This document shows, piece by piece, positions 35,901-44,269 of a stretch of DNA of 64,000 bases; positions within the stretch are counted from its first letter, which is position 1; every line of letters begins with the position of its first letter. Origin of the DNA: Persephonella sp. IF05-L8 (GTDB lineage Bacteria; Aquificota; Aquificia; Aquificales; Hydrogenothermaceae); contig NZ_JNLJ01000001.1 in NCBI RefSeq assembly GCF_000703045.1, forward strand, positions 773,501 through 837,500. The letters run 5' to 3'. Position numbers and translations under genes: made by a program. The notes under the pieces are model-generated. The model was not told where the DNA came from. It searched no databases and saw only the letters and a program-made list of their open reading frames with translations.

Positions 35901-36158
35901 TCTATTGCCGTTTATGCTGCTATAGTTCACCTAAAGTATATACCTCAATGGTATTCATTCTATAAAATGGCTGTATTCTCCGTTTTAGGTTATTTCTCTA
36001 TATTAATGACATATTTTGGTGTTAACTATTACCTTTCAGGACTTCACTCTTATGCTGCAGGAGACCCTGTTCCAATACCAACCTGGGTTTACTGGGCAGT
36101 AGGATTTCTCTTAGTTCTTATAATTGCAGCTTATAAGAACAGAAATATGACAAGATAG
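32955..36158 (+). CDS. ccsBA: Fused cytochrome c haem lyase CcsBA (System II)
   Basis: 1067 aa inner-membrane fusion of ResB/CcsB (about 1-460) and CcsA (about 755-1067), which exports haem and attaches it to CxxCH motifs in the periplasm. Visible are three N-terminal helices, a large periplasmic ResB domain, a helix near 445, a periplasmic insert (about 480-750, with EKFGSLAVQGGEGRIKPVDTLA as in epsilonproteobacterial CcsBA) and the haem-binding tryptophan-rich WWD motif WGRYWGWDPKETWTAV, with histidines in nearby loops. It stands at the head of the multiheme cytochrome island it must serve. Start ATG follows GGGGGAG. Confidence 0.95.
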   Translation: MSVIRTVIELIFSLKTTVVLFLIFGAVIGVATFIENDFGRETSYALIYGSKWFEVLLTLMTINLIGNIFVYKMWQPKKLPLFIFHLSFVIIFIGAAITRYFGYEGMMHIREKQEQNKIFSRDPFLQITAKKNGKEFKLEKPLLLSALPVWNVNNFEENLDIEGKILTVKYKNFIKGVTTEIREDPNGEPIITLRASAGMDSIDLTLKEGSFEDLGSFVFIFSNPNKFNERLEGKDFVFFFIKNGKFYLLSNLPINWMKMADRSQGSIKAGDEAPLEKGKLYSVAGLNFVIKDALLKGKEVIVPLPRSKDIYKNSSVWLALFVEVEYDGEKREVALLGRGGSTPGIPQKLNIKDIELELEWGAKVITLPFSLYLKDFVMRKYPGSNKPSSYESHVIVKDPVNKKEFEYNIHMNHPLVYGGYKFFQSSYDPDELGTILSVNHDPGVIPTYIGYGLMMIGLLLNLLNPFSRFGRTLKMLNKDTKNIVLIIIALLSFSYNSIAYPGMEKGNSNQTIPQKPRMEDIIKTVKKIDKNHAEKFGSLAVQGGEGRIKPVDTLAIDVVNKVHGGPSVLGLTHNQVLLGMFLMPGPWQYVKMIKVKHPAIKKMLGIPMEDKYFAFIDAYDEKGMYKLANAVEAARRKDPSQRNQFDKEILKIDEKLYICYLAFTGEILRLFPKENDPNNTWYGPRDALKIFPEKQREEVATILSKYIHGVQKGLQEGNWEAANLAIEDIKDFQKRYGYKVLPSETRLKAEILYNRLLVFERLTPFYFLIGLLSIILIFVKIFKPKANVDRFGKFIVILLIIAFLIHTAGLGLRWYVAGHAPWTDAYESMLFISWAVALAGIVFARKSLFVLASVGMFAGVFLFAAHLGWLDPQITTIVPVLKSYWLLIHVSVLTASYGFLGLSAILGLISLIFFAIKYEKLLGRERVLNLESGIKEATKISELSLIIGLSLIISGNFLGAIWANESWGRYWGWDPKETWTAVSIAVYAAIVHLKYIPQWYSFYKMAVFSVLGYFSILMTYFGVNYYLSGLHSYAAGDPVPIPTWVYWAVGFLLVLIIAAYKNRNMTR

Positions 36159-36202
36159 TTACGAACTTTTCTTATATAATATATAAAAATATATTAAATG
36201 TA

Positions 36203-36231
36203 TTGACATATATATTACTTTAGTATAAATT
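36203..36231 (+). promoter_or_regulatory. Possible promoter for the tetraheme cytochrome
   Basis: TTGACA at 36203-36208; the -10 is either TATAAA (36224-36229, 15-base spacer) or TAAATT (36226-36231, 17-base spacer). It would give an unusually long leader of about 80 bases. Confidence 0.4.
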
Positions 36232-36313
36232 AAAAGTAGGGGAAAGGGGTAAAATTTAAGTAGATTAAGGAAATTTTTGTCTTTATTTATTGATACATTT
36301 GGGGGGTGGTGTT

Positions 36314-37033
36314 ATGAAGAAAAAGTTAGCAATTATTGCTGTTTTGGGAATTACAACTTTAGGATTTTCAGCCACCGAGGATATTAGAACCACAGCTCAT
36401 AACTTATCTACCTACAGTGACCCTGCACAGGGTGGTACAAATGAAATTTGTGTGTTCTGTCATACTCCTCACGGGGCAAACTCAGATTTTAATGGGGCAC
36501 CTTTATGGAACAAACCTATTGATACAACTGTAACGTTTCAAGTGTATGGTGGAGGGCAGACAACAGCTGGGACAGAAGTTGGTCAACCTGGTGATACATC
36601 AAGAGCCTGTCTTTCCTGTCATGATGGTGTAAGTGGAGTAAATGTTATTATTAATGCCCCAGGGGATAATTATGACCCTAATGGAATTTATCTTGACTAT
36701 AGAGGTTCAACTCAACCATGGAAAATGCCTCTATCTTTTGCAATCGGAAGAAATGCTGCAGGTGGTTATTATGATTTAAGAGACGACCATCCAGTTGGGG
36801 TTGTATATACTGAAGGTAGAGCAGACCTCAGACCTCCAAGTACTCCTATAACAGGCTGGAACATTTCAGGGGATAAAGATGGTAGTGGCGGACCGTCTAT
36901 CGGTGACCTTTTAAGGAATGGAAAGGTTGAGTGCGTTAGCTGTCATAACCCACATCTTAACGCGCCCAGATTTTTAAGGTCTGGAGACGGTAATACTAAT
37001 AGCAATCTATGTACAACTTGTCATAATAAATAA
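36314..37033 (+). CDS. OmcE/OmcS-like tetraheme cytochrome c
   Basis: 239 aa exported cytochrome with a signal peptide (cleavage after LGFSA). Four CxxCH motifs: CVFCH, CLSCH, CVSCH and CTTCH. The protein has exactly eight histidines: four in the motifs and four others (AHNL, TPHG, DHPV, NPHL), just enough for bis-His ligation of four haems. The order AHNL...CVFCHTPHG...PLWN...CLSCHDG...DHPV...CVSCHxPH...LCTTCH is the pattern I associate with Geobacter OmcE/OmcS-type cytochromes. Start is ATG 36314 behind GGGGGGTGG. It closely resembles the 47010-47720 protein. A strong terminator follows, so it is a single-gene unit. Confidence 0.9.
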   Translation: MKKKLAIIAVLGITTLGFSATEDIRTTAHNLSTYSDPAQGGTNEICVFCHTPHGANSDFNGAPLWNKPIDTTVTFQVYGGGQTTAGTEVGQPGDTSRACLSCHDGVSGVNVIINAPGDNYDPNGIYLDYRGSTQPWKMPLSFAIGRNAAGGYYDLRDDHPVGVVYTEGRADLRPPSTPITGWNISGDKDGSGGPSIGDLLRNGKVECVSCHNPHLNAPRFLRSGDGNTNSNLCTTCHNK

Positions 37034-37035
37034 TT

Positions 37036-37059
37036 AAAAGCCCCCTAAAGGGGGCTTTT
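37036..37059. terminator. Bidirectional terminator between convergent cytochrome genes
   Basis: AAAAGCCCCC-TAAA-GGGGGCTTTT, a perfect 10-bp stem with A and T flanks, 3 bases after the tetraheme stop and 7 bases past the end of the convergent monoheme gene. Confidence 0.9.
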
Positions 37060-37066
37060 AACGTTT

Positions 37067-37387
37067 TTAATATTTTAGTATATAATCAATTAATGCTTTT
37101 AATTCTTCCTCACTCATTGCTTTGAACTTGCCCATTTGTGTTTTCATCATGTCAAATCTATCTGGCCACACTATTGGGTCAGTCTGCCCTTTAAAGAACT
37201 GCATAAGTTGTTTAGGGTTATTTTTATAAAATTCTGATATTGTCTTTAGAGAAGGTCCGATAGCATCTTTAGTTTCTTTATGACACATAGGACAGGAATT
37301 TTCTTCAAATATTTTTTTTCCGTCTATAGCAGCAAAAGATGTCATACTCAAACACAGTATAGTTAACCCTGCCGTCAACTTCTTCAT
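37067..37387 (-). CDS. Monoheme class I cytochrome c
   Basis: 106 aa periplasmic electron carrier. Signal peptide (MKKLTAGLTILCLSMTSFA), haem motif CPMCH in GKKIFEENSCPMCH, IGPSLKTI, and a likely distal methionine in the MMKTQMGKF segment, then the closing helix LKALIDYIL. It is the last gene of the ten-gene minus-strand operon, overlapping its neighbour by four bases. It may act as a soluble shuttle among the multiheme partners; that role is inferred from position. Confidence 0.9.
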   Translation of the reverse strand: MKKLTAGLTILCLSMTSFAAIDGKKIFEENSCPMCHKETKDAIGPSLKTISEFYKNNPKQLMQFFKGQTDPIVWPDRFDMMKTQMGKFKAMSEEELKALIDYILKY

Positions 37388-37899
37388 TCTTTATCCTCCT
37401 GGCTTTGTTTTTCTTCAAGAACTTTTATTTCAGATATAAGCCATTTATTATTTTTTTGAATAAGATTATACCTTACCTTGTAAAATATACTGGTTTCCGG
37501 TTTTACTATTTTGTTTATTCTTCTATCTAAATACTTATATTTCCAGTATTCTTCTGTAAAAACCTGGGCTTTTTTACTATTTATTTTTATTTTTACAAAT
37601 TTTATCTTTTCAAGGTGGGAAATCATAAAAAGGCCATTCTCATGCCATGATTGTATCCATATATACAGTTTGCGAGCTACATCTTTTGTTGCAATATCTT
37701 CCATCATTTGTATAAAAGTTGTTATATTCCTATGTCTATCTGCTTTTGCCTCCTCCATAATGATACGGTTATACATTTTTATAGTTCGTTTAATCTGACT
37801 TATCTCCTTCTCCTTTTTGATAGTTTCATTAGCAAAAGCAAAAGCATATAAGCCGTATAAGAAAACATGAATTAATAATATCTTACGGATAGGTATCAT
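37384..37899 (-). CDS. Exported small protein, possible NTF2/IMS-like domain
   Basis: 171 aa from ATG 37899, which has GGAGG before it; longer in-frame starts lie within the upstream cytochrome gene. It has a signal peptide (KILLIHVFLYGLYAFAFA) and then a helical part and a strand-rich C-terminal half (IKFVKIKINSKKAQVFTEEYWKY...VRYNLIQKNNKWLISEIKVLE) like NTF2-type or ARC6-IMS-like domains used in protein contacts. I cannot name it. No haem motif. The 17-base overlap with the 12-heme gene and the 4-base overlap with the monoheme gene tie it to the operon. Confidence 0.75.
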   Translation of the reverse strand: MIPIRKILLIHVFLYGLYAFAFANETIKKEKEISQIKRTIKMYNRIIMEEAKADRHRNITTFIQMMEDIATKDVARKLYIWIQSWHENGLFMISHLEKIKFVKIKINSKKAQVFTEEYWKYKYLDRRINKIVKPETSIFYKVRYNLIQKNNKWLISEIKVLEEKQSQEDKE

Positions 37900-39952
37900 A
37901 GCCTCCTGCATTAGTGTTATGACATCTACGACCACCACCACAAGATGGTGCATAGGCATCTGTATTTCTCATTATATTATTCCACTTAAATCCTCTCATC
38001 TTAAGTTGGAGGACACCATTATAGCGATAGTTATAAGGTTCTGGCATAGTTTCATAACCTATAAGTCTGGATACAGGTGAACCGTGTGGTACAGCAACGT
38101 GACATTCCACACAGGCTATTGAACGCATAGGCATTGGTCTCCACATCATATGAACTTCTGCCTGAGTTAAATCATGACAGTTTACACAAAATAGTCCATC
38201 GGTTGTTCCGTTTTTTACATCTCCTGTGGTATACAGTGTACCGTCAGGTTTGGTAGGCCAGTTGGTATTAGGTCCTTTTAGCATAAATTTAATGGATGAA
38301 CCATGAGGTCCTCGTGGGTCAATGCCATCCTCGGCTTCCGCTCCATGACAATCTGTACAGTACATTGTTTGATTTCCTACATTTGTATTCCAAGGAGGAA
38401 GTAGTTGATTGGCTGTTAGAGGGTCAGCGTATCTTCCTCCCAGAGCAAGCATATCATTTGTTGACATAACAACAGGATGAGCTGACCTATTATAAGGATT
38501 AAATTCGCAAGCCTGGTCTGTTAAGGTTATATTAGATTGTTCGGATATGAATTGGGTTAGGCAATCTCCTGTAGGGGAATCCCCAAGTGCCCATTTTGAA
38601 TGACACTTCATACATACCTGATACTCTTTTTGAGCCTCTGCCATAGTATTAAAATTAGAGGGTTGTGTCCATCTTGCAGCAGGCCATACTGGTTCTATAC
38701 CATAAACCCCTGCTAATACATTTGATACAGTGTTTGTAGGATTTTGAGGATACCATCCGGAAGGGTCTGCGTTCTGGGCATGTGTTCCTTTACTTGCTCT
38801 ATGGGGGTTATGGCAATCAACACATTCAGAATGTTTAGAGTCTGAAAATTTGATAGTATATGTTCCTGCTGGGTCATTTTCGTTAGAAGTAAAGCCATAT
38901 AAAACATCAAGAACAGTATGTATATCTGATATAGTCTTAACTGGGTGCCCATATGTCCTGTTAGGAGGTAGAAGGGAATCTATATCCTTTGCACCTCCTG
39001 AACCATGACAGGGGGCAAGATTGCTCTGACTTGCTGCACCTGAAAAACAGGTCTGTTCTTCAGGTTTTCTTAAAAGGGGTTTACCAGAGGGAGGATATGG
39101 GGGAACATTGTGTGGTTTATGACAATTACCACAACCTAAATCTGCTACCGATACTGGAGAACCTTCTCCATAGTGCTGGTTTACACCAGTGTCCGTGTAA
39201 GTTCTGGTATCTGTATTGTGGGCACTGGTTGTCCATCCAGGTTTATCATGACAGGAAATACATGTTTTTTTAAAGTCCTGTGCAAGGTTTCCGACATCCA
39301 CCCTCAAAAATTGTTTATTTTCTTTATGTGGGTCGTGGCAGGAAGTACATTCAACATATTTTTTTCCGCCATAATTATAAAGTTTAATAGGTGGGTCAGG
39401 AAGGGGATTTTTTAGTTCAATAGTTTTTATGCTACCATCACCAAAGGTTTTTTGTATATCGGGGTTGTATTCAATGGCAACAGGGTGATGCATGGAAAGG
39501 TCTGTACCTATAAAAGTTCTTAAGTTAGATGGTAATGTTCCATCAGGATTAACATTTTGCATTTGTATTACAGTGTTGCCAAGCTCTGTTCCTCTAACTA
39601 TATAAACAGCACCAATGGCAACAGTCCCATCATGACAGGAAAGACATTGTCTTGAAATAATTCCAGGCTGTCCTTCTACCTCAGAAGGTTGCTCAGGTGC
39701 AGGATATTCTATACGGTTGATAAATTCACTATCATAAAGAGTATAAACAGAAGTGGGCATTTTTCTGTTCCAGAGGGGAGTTCCTTCTCTTTCGTTGTGA
39801 GGAATGTGGCAAAATACACATATTTCTGTTTCAGAAACAGCTTTTATTGTCCCAGGTCCAGTTACTGAAAGATTATGCTTTGTATTAACGATACCAGCTT
39901 GTGCCGTAAATAATATTCCCAGTAAAAACATAAAAGCTCTATTTAAGAACAT
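37883..39952 (-). CDS. Large exported multiheme cytochrome c (10 standard and 2 unusual haem motifs)
   Basis: 689 aa with a signal peptide. The start (TKHNLSVTG...CVFCHIPHN...PLWNRK...CLSCHDGT...HHPV) matches the OmcE/OmcS-like pattern of the smaller cytochromes, so it may be an extended relative. Ten CxxCH motifs are present (CVFCH, CLSCH, CTSCH, CISCH, CGNCH, CVDCH, CMKCH, CTDCH, CVNCH, CVECH). Two further candidates have wide spacing: CX12CH (CFSG...LAPCH) and CX5CH (CGGGRRCH) near the C-terminus. Two extra cysteines may form a disulfide. It follows an NHL gene by 2 bases. A role in extracellular electron transfer is inferred. Confidence 0.9.
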   Translation of the reverse strand: MFLNRAFMFLLGILFTAQAGIVNTKHNLSVTGPGTIKAVSETEICVFCHIPHNEREGTPLWNRKMPTSVYTLYDSEFINRIEYPAPEQPSEVEGQPGIISRQCLSCHDGTVAIGAVYIVRGTELGNTVIQMQNVNPDGTLPSNLRTFIGTDLSMHHPVAIEYNPDIQKTFGDGSIKTIELKNPLPDPPIKLYNYGGKKYVECTSCHDPHKENKQFLRVDVGNLAQDFKKTCISCHDKPGWTTSAHNTDTRTYTDTGVNQHYGEGSPVSVADLGCGNCHKPHNVPPYPPSGKPLLRKPEEQTCFSGAASQSNLAPCHGSGGAKDIDSLLPPNRTYGHPVKTISDIHTVLDVLYGFTSNENDPAGTYTIKFSDSKHSECVDCHNPHRASKGTHAQNADPSGWYPQNPTNTVSNVLAGVYGIEPVWPAARWTQPSNFNTMAEAQKEYQVCMKCHSKWALGDSPTGDCLTQFISEQSNITLTDQACEFNPYNRSAHPVVMSTNDMLALGGRYADPLTANQLLPPWNTNVGNQTMYCTDCHGAEAEDGIDPRGPHGSSIKFMLKGPNTNWPTKPDGTLYTTGDVKNGTTDGLFCVNCHDLTQAEVHMMWRPMPMRSIACVECHVAVPHGSPVSRLIGYETMPEPYNYRYNGVLQLKMRGFKWNNIMRNTDAYAPSCGGGRRCHNTNAGGYDTYP

Positions 39953-39954
39953 GG

Positions 39955-40941
39955 CTACTTACCCCCTTTTAAATACCTGAAAACCTGTATCCTCATGTTA
40001 TAAGAATCAGAAACAAATATATAATCGTCTGGGGATATTGAAATATCTACAGGAAAGGCAAATTCCCCTTTGTTTGTTCCATAATGACCTATAACCAGAA
40101 GGAGTTCTCCTTTTTTATTAAATACCTGTATAGCTGACAAAAGAGTATCAGCAATATATATATTGCCATCACTGTCAACAGCTATACCTCTTGGATTTGC
40201 CAGACTTCCTATCGTTGTTCCTCTTTCTCCAAACATTGTTATAAACTTTCCTTCAGGGTTGAAAATTTGAATGCGGGCGTTCATAGAATCGGAAACATAT
40301 ATATTCCCTTCTTTGTCTATAGTTAAAAATGTTGGTCTGTTAAACTGTCCAGGTTCATTTCCAATTTTTCCTATTTTCATAATGAGCTTTTTGCTTTTTA
40401 GGGAAACCACATAAATTTTCCCTTTTAAAGTATCAACAATATATAATCTTTTTCTCTTGCTATCTAAGGCAAGGCCAGTTGGTCTTACAATTAAATTTGA
40501 ACCTATTTTACCTAAAAAATCTCCATCCTCATTTGTTATAAAAACTGTTCCTAAGACAGAGTCAGATACATATATTTTCCCTTTATCATCAACAGCAACA
40601 TCTATCGGAGAAATTAGCTGATAATCTCCTATATGGTCTATAACAGAAAATTTCTTTTCTTTAAAATCAAATATAAAAACAGATTTTGAGCCTGTATCTG
40701 TAAAATATAGTTTTTCTCCTTTTATAAAAGAACCAAAAGGTTTTACCATCATCTTTTTTTCTTCACCAAAAAGCAGGTCTGCCAACTTGGAAAAGAAACC
40801 TTTTTTAGCTCCTATATCTTCTAATTTTTCTATAGACCTGACCCATTTTATTTTTGGTTTTTCTGGAGGAGGAGGCCAGACAAGTTCTGTTGCATTTACA
40901 ATCCAGCTAAGAAGGAGCATAAAAAGGATAATTAATCTCAT
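39955..40941 (-). CDS. NHL-repeat beta-propeller protein, exported
   Basis: 328 aa with a signal peptide (cleavage near IVNA) and about six NHL blades, e.g. PIDVAVDDKGKIYVSDS, PTFLTIDKEGNIYVSDSMN, PRGIAVDSDGNIYIADT and PVDISISPDDYIFVSDSYN. The mature N-terminus LVWPPPPEKPKIKWV is shared with the other two NHL proteins of the operon. Six-bladed propellers usually bind proteins or ligands; here I infer a structural or assembly role for the adjacent cytochromes. It sits between the barrel and the 12-heme cytochrome with gaps of 10 and 2 bases. Confidence 0.9.
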   Translation of the reverse strand: MRLIILFMLLLSWIVNATELVWPPPPEKPKIKWVRSIEKLEDIGAKKGFFSKLADLLFGEEKKMMVKPFGSFIKGEKLYFTDTGSKSVFIFDFKEKKFSVIDHIGDYQLISPIDVAVDDKGKIYVSDSVLGTVFITNEDGDFLGKIGSNLIVRPTGLALDSKRKRLYIVDTLKGKIYVVSLKSKKLIMKIGKIGNEPGQFNRPTFLTIDKEGNIYVSDSMNARIQIFNPEGKFITMFGERGTTIGSLANPRGIAVDSDGNIYIADTLLSAIQVFNKKGELLLVIGHYGTNKGEFAFPVDISISPDDYIFVSDSYNMRIQVFRYLKGGK

Positions 40942-40951
40942 ATTTTATACC

Positions 40952-43282
40952 TCAAAACATTCTATAGACCTTAAACATTGTTATGTAGTTGCGTCTTTCC
41001 CCATAATTATCATTGTTTTCATAAAAGTATTGTAAATCCCATTTGAAATGAAGGCTCCTATACTTATAATCAAGACCTGATTTTAGGATGGCATAGTCTG
41101 CGTTATAATAGGAATCTCTATAAACATCTATTGACATTTTATAAAGTAGATTTCTTGCGAATTTATAATTTATAGTAAGATTGCCAAAAGGATATGTTCT
41201 TTCAGTTCTATTTTTTCCTGTATAGTATTTTATCCCTAAACTTGCATTTAGTTTTCCTTTCCAGCCAAGCATTCTGTAGTATCTGATGGCATTGGATATT
41301 TCCAGGTTGTCGTAAGTTGTTTCAGAAAATCCACCTGTGGTTCTGTAATATTTGCTATCCTGGTAGTAATAGTTTATATAATGTTCAAACTGAAAATTGT
41401 TTGTAAGATAAGCTAAAAATCTTTCATTAAAATTGTAAGTATTATTCCTATCATTTTTGGAAGATTTATACTGGGATGTAGAACCACTTAAACTGAAAGA
41501 GGAATTGAGAAAATCAAATCTTTTTACAAGGCCAGCGTGAAGGGATACAGTTCCTCCAACCCTATTTATATTACCTGTTTCAGCCTGACTTGAAACCCCT
41601 GCACCTCCAAAGTAAGAAAATTTTTCACTGACTGCTTTATTGTAATTTATGTTTACACCTGTATTAATAAGTTTTTGCTCTGTATTTGTGCCGGAAGATG
41701 TAAATAAGATGAGGTTATGGCTGAGGTTCCAGTTGTCATTCATTTTGTAGTTTAAATTTTCATTAAAAGAGAAAAAAGTTAGGTTATAGTTTGTACCTTC
41801 TGACCTTGTAGCAGAAAAACTGAAATTTGTATTAAGTTTTTCAGAAGGGCTCCACTGGTAATTAACATTTCCTGTATAATCTTTCAGATTTGTGTAAGAG
41901 TTGGAATAATACCTTGCATTTGCTAATAAATTGGATTTTTCTCCTGTTCTCCATCTGTAATTTAAGAGAAAGTTATTGATATCCTGATATACATTTCTGG
42001 TAGAAGTTGTGTATTGCTGGGTGTAATCATCAATATTTTTTTTGAGGGATATATTCAGGTTTTTGTTTGAAAGTGTTCTTCCATATGCAAGTAAATACTC
42101 TTCACTTTTTCTGTCCTCTCTAAAATCTAAACCAATTGATTTAGATTTGGTATGTCTGTATCCATAATTAAAATATGAGATATCAAATCTAACATTTCCA
42201 TAAAATCCATAACTGTCTGTTTTTCTTTCTACATAAGATGTTCTGTCGTAATAGGTATACCATAAAGGAGCTTCAGATTTTTTAGCATATAGATTTATAG
42301 GAAATCTGCTTGATTTAAGAAAGTTCAGTTCAATATCATAGCCTAATAATTTTGATGTGGTCTCTGATTTTAAATCTTCATATTTGGTAGTAGAGTCTTC
42401 TCTGGAAAAATTACCTCCCAGTTTATAGGTAAGAAGGCGGGGACTATAAACATAACCTTCATAATTAAGTTCGTAATACTGTCTGAAAGAATTTCTTTTA
42501 GTTTTTCTGTATTTGTCGTTATAGTCTTCTATTTTGTATGTAAATTCTACTTTTCCCCAGAAACCTCTTTGCTTGTGTGTAATCATGTAAGCAGGAATAA
42601 ATAAGAGGGCACCAGCAATTTTTTTGTAAAGTGGTATTTGGGGTTTTTCTTCTTCAAATATACTTATATCTTCTTCTTCAAATTCAGGGACTATTTTTAC
42701 CTCTTCCTCAACAGGCTTTTCTTCCGGAGTTTTTATTTTTTTCTTTTGGGTAATTTCGGTTTTTTTCTTGTCTGCTTTTTTTACAACAGGTTTTTCTTCT
42801 ATAATTCTTGATATATCAGTTTTTACTATAATTGAGTTTATACTGATTTCCTTCTGAACATCTTTTAGTAATTTATAATTATCAAAAAGACCATATCTAA
42901 CAGTGTAGTATCCTTCATCTGTAGGGTATATAAAAGCATTTTCCCTTATCTCAGGAGGTAATTTTTGAAGAAATTGCTGAGCGTATTCTTTTTTCTTAAA
43001 AGTACCAAGCTGAAGCGAATAGTAAAAATCTTTTACTTTTGTTTCAAATTTTTCTTTAGCCCATGATTTTTCAGCCTGAGCAAGAATAGCTTTTACTCTA
43101 TAAATATCTTCTTTATGAACGACTTTCTTTTTTGCTATAGGTGTGGGATTTTCTGGCTTACTTTTTTCTGGTTGATAACTCTGTACAGATGCAGAGGCCG
43201 CCGTAGCAAAGTAATTCAAAGTAGTTATATTTGCCAGTGCCGCACCAGTAAAGATTGCAGTAATCAGATATCCTTTTTTCAT
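40952..43282 (-). CDS. Outer-membrane beta-barrel with periplasmic SPOR domain
   Basis: 776 aa. After an N-terminal signal come a SPOR-like peptidoglycan-binding domain (about 85-165, with FYYSLQLGTFKKKEYAQQFL and YYTVRYGLF), a Lys/Glu/Pro-rich linker (about 165-235), then about 540 residues of alternating amphipathic strands rich in Tyr, Asn and Ser, ending in Phe (KVYRMF), the C-terminal residue recognised by the Bam machinery. Size and pattern resemble large porins such as MtrB/PioB, but no CxxC motif is seen at its start. Flanked by cytochromes, an NHL protein and a parvulin chaperone, it is the likely outer-membrane conduit. Confidence 0.82.
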   Translation of the reverse strand: MKKGYLITAIFTGAALANITTLNYFATAASASVQSYQPEKSKPENPTPIAKKKVVHKEDIYRVKAILAQAEKSWAKEKFETKVKDFYYSLQLGTFKKKEYAQQFLQKLPPEIRENAFIYPTDEGYYTVRYGLFDNYKLLKDVQKEISINSIIVKTDISRIIEEKPVVKKADKKKTEITQKKKIKTPEEKPVEEEVKIVPEFEEEDISIFEEEKPQIPLYKKIAGALLFIPAYMITHKQRGFWGKVEFTYKIEDYNDKYRKTKRNSFRQYYELNYEGYVYSPRLLTYKLGGNFSREDSTTKYEDLKSETTSKLLGYDIELNFLKSSRFPINLYAKKSEAPLWYTYYDRTSYVERKTDSYGFYGNVRFDISYFNYGYRHTKSKSIGLDFREDRKSEEYLLAYGRTLSNKNLNISLKKNIDDYTQQYTTSTRNVYQDINNFLLNYRWRTGEKSNLLANARYYSNSYTNLKDYTGNVNYQWSPSEKLNTNFSFSATRSEGTNYNLTFFSFNENLNYKMNDNWNLSHNLILFTSSGTNTEQKLINTGVNINYNKAVSEKFSYFGGAGVSSQAETGNINRVGGTVSLHAGLVKRFDFLNSSFSLSGSTSQYKSSKNDRNNTYNFNERFLAYLTNNFQFEHYINYYYQDSKYYRTTGGFSETTYDNLEISNAIRYYRMLGWKGKLNASLGIKYYTGKNRTERTYPFGNLTINYKFARNLLYKMSIDVYRDSYYNADYAILKSGLDYKYRSLHFKWDLQYFYENNDNYGERRNYITMFKVYRMF

Positions 43283-43303
43283 TCCTCCCCACCGTTTGCT
43301 TAC

Positions 43304-44269
43304 TTATTTTTCATAAATCACAACTTTCAAATCCTTCTTGGCGTCATTTATTAGTTGTTCAAATTTTTCTTTACGGTATTTTTCTTCAAGTTCTTTTTTC
43401 AGTTTGTCTTTGATTTTTTCAAAAGATACTATGCGTTCAGGCCTTTTATCTTCTACTTTTACAATATGGAAGCCGATATCTGTTTCTATTATTTCACTAA
43501 ATTGACCTGGTTTGAGTTTATAAATAACATCTTCAACTTCTTTATCAAATCTACCTTTGTGTACAAATCCCAGGTCTCCTCCTTTTATTCTACTGAGGTC
43601 GTCTGAATAGCGGTATGCAACATCACCAAAATCTTTTCCCTCTTTAAGTTCTTTGTAGGCTTTTTCTGCTTTTTCCCGTGCTAATTTTTTTCCATTCTTT
43701 TTTGATGGGTCAATTTTTATGTATATGTATTTTACTTTTACTGATGGAGGTTCTTTGAACTTAAATTTGTTTTTTTGGTAATATTCTTTTAGTTCTTTTT
43801 CTGTTATGTTCACTTTAACATATTTTGAAAGGAGTTTTTCTATAGCCAGTCTTTTTTTAAGTTCTAATTTAAAACGGTCTAAAGTTATTCCGGTTTGCTT
43901 TAGTAATTTTTCAAGATTTTCTTTGGATTTATATTTTTTTGCCATCTGATTTATGATGTTTTCTACCTGCTCATCTTTAACCTTAATTCCTTTCTTCTTT
44001 GCTTCATAATAGAGGAGTTCTCTATTAATAAGAGCCTCTAATGCCTTTTTCCTCACATCTTTTAGTTTTTCTTCAGTAAGGGATTTGTGATAGTAATTCA
44101 TAGGGAGAATAACTTTCATGTATCTACGGACATCCATTTCTGTTATTTTTTCTTTACCTACAGTGGCAACCACCTTTTTGTCTAATTTTGGGTCAATGTC
44201 CCAGCTAAACTCCTGATAAGCGTGTGCTGTAATAAATAAAGATAGAATAAGATAGATTATTTTTTTCAT
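43304..44269 (-). CDS. Periplasmic parvulin-type peptidyl-prolyl isomerase (SurA/PpiC-like)
   Basis: 321 aa with a signal peptide (LILSLFITAHA), a SurA-N-like helical chaperone part (about 30-180, EMDVRRYMKVILPM and ALINRELLYYEAKKKGIKV) and a rotamase domain (about 165-275; VKVKYIYIKID, FGDVAYRYSDD, GGDLGFVHKGRF, IIETDIGFHIVKVEDKRP). It probably helps fold the outer-membrane barrel and/or cytochromes encoded on either side; Geobacter cytochrome nanowire loci also carry such isomerases (from memory). It overlaps the upstream NHL gene by four bases. Confidence 0.92.
   Translation of the reverse strand: MKKIIYLILSLFITAHAYQEFSWDIDPKLDKKVVATVGKEKITEMDVRRYMKVILPMNYYHKSLTEEKLKDVRKKALEALINRELLYYEAKKKGIKVKDEQVENIINQMAKKYKSKENLEKLLKQTGITLDRFKLELKKRLAIEKLLSKYVKVNITEKELKEYYQKNKFKFKEPPSVKVKYIYIKIDPSKKNGKKLAREKAEKAYKELKEGKDFGDVAYRYSDDLSRIKGGDLGFVHKGRFDKEVEDVIYKLKPGQFSEIIETDIGFHIVKVEDKRPERIVSFEKIKDKLKKELEEKYRKEKFEQLINDAKKDLKVVIYEK

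Noticed and set aside
37900-37959. Longer start for the small exported protein after the 12-heme gene
   Set aside because: The extension reads through the cytochrome's 3' end as low-complexity sequence; ATG 37899 has GGAGG and opens a signal peptide.
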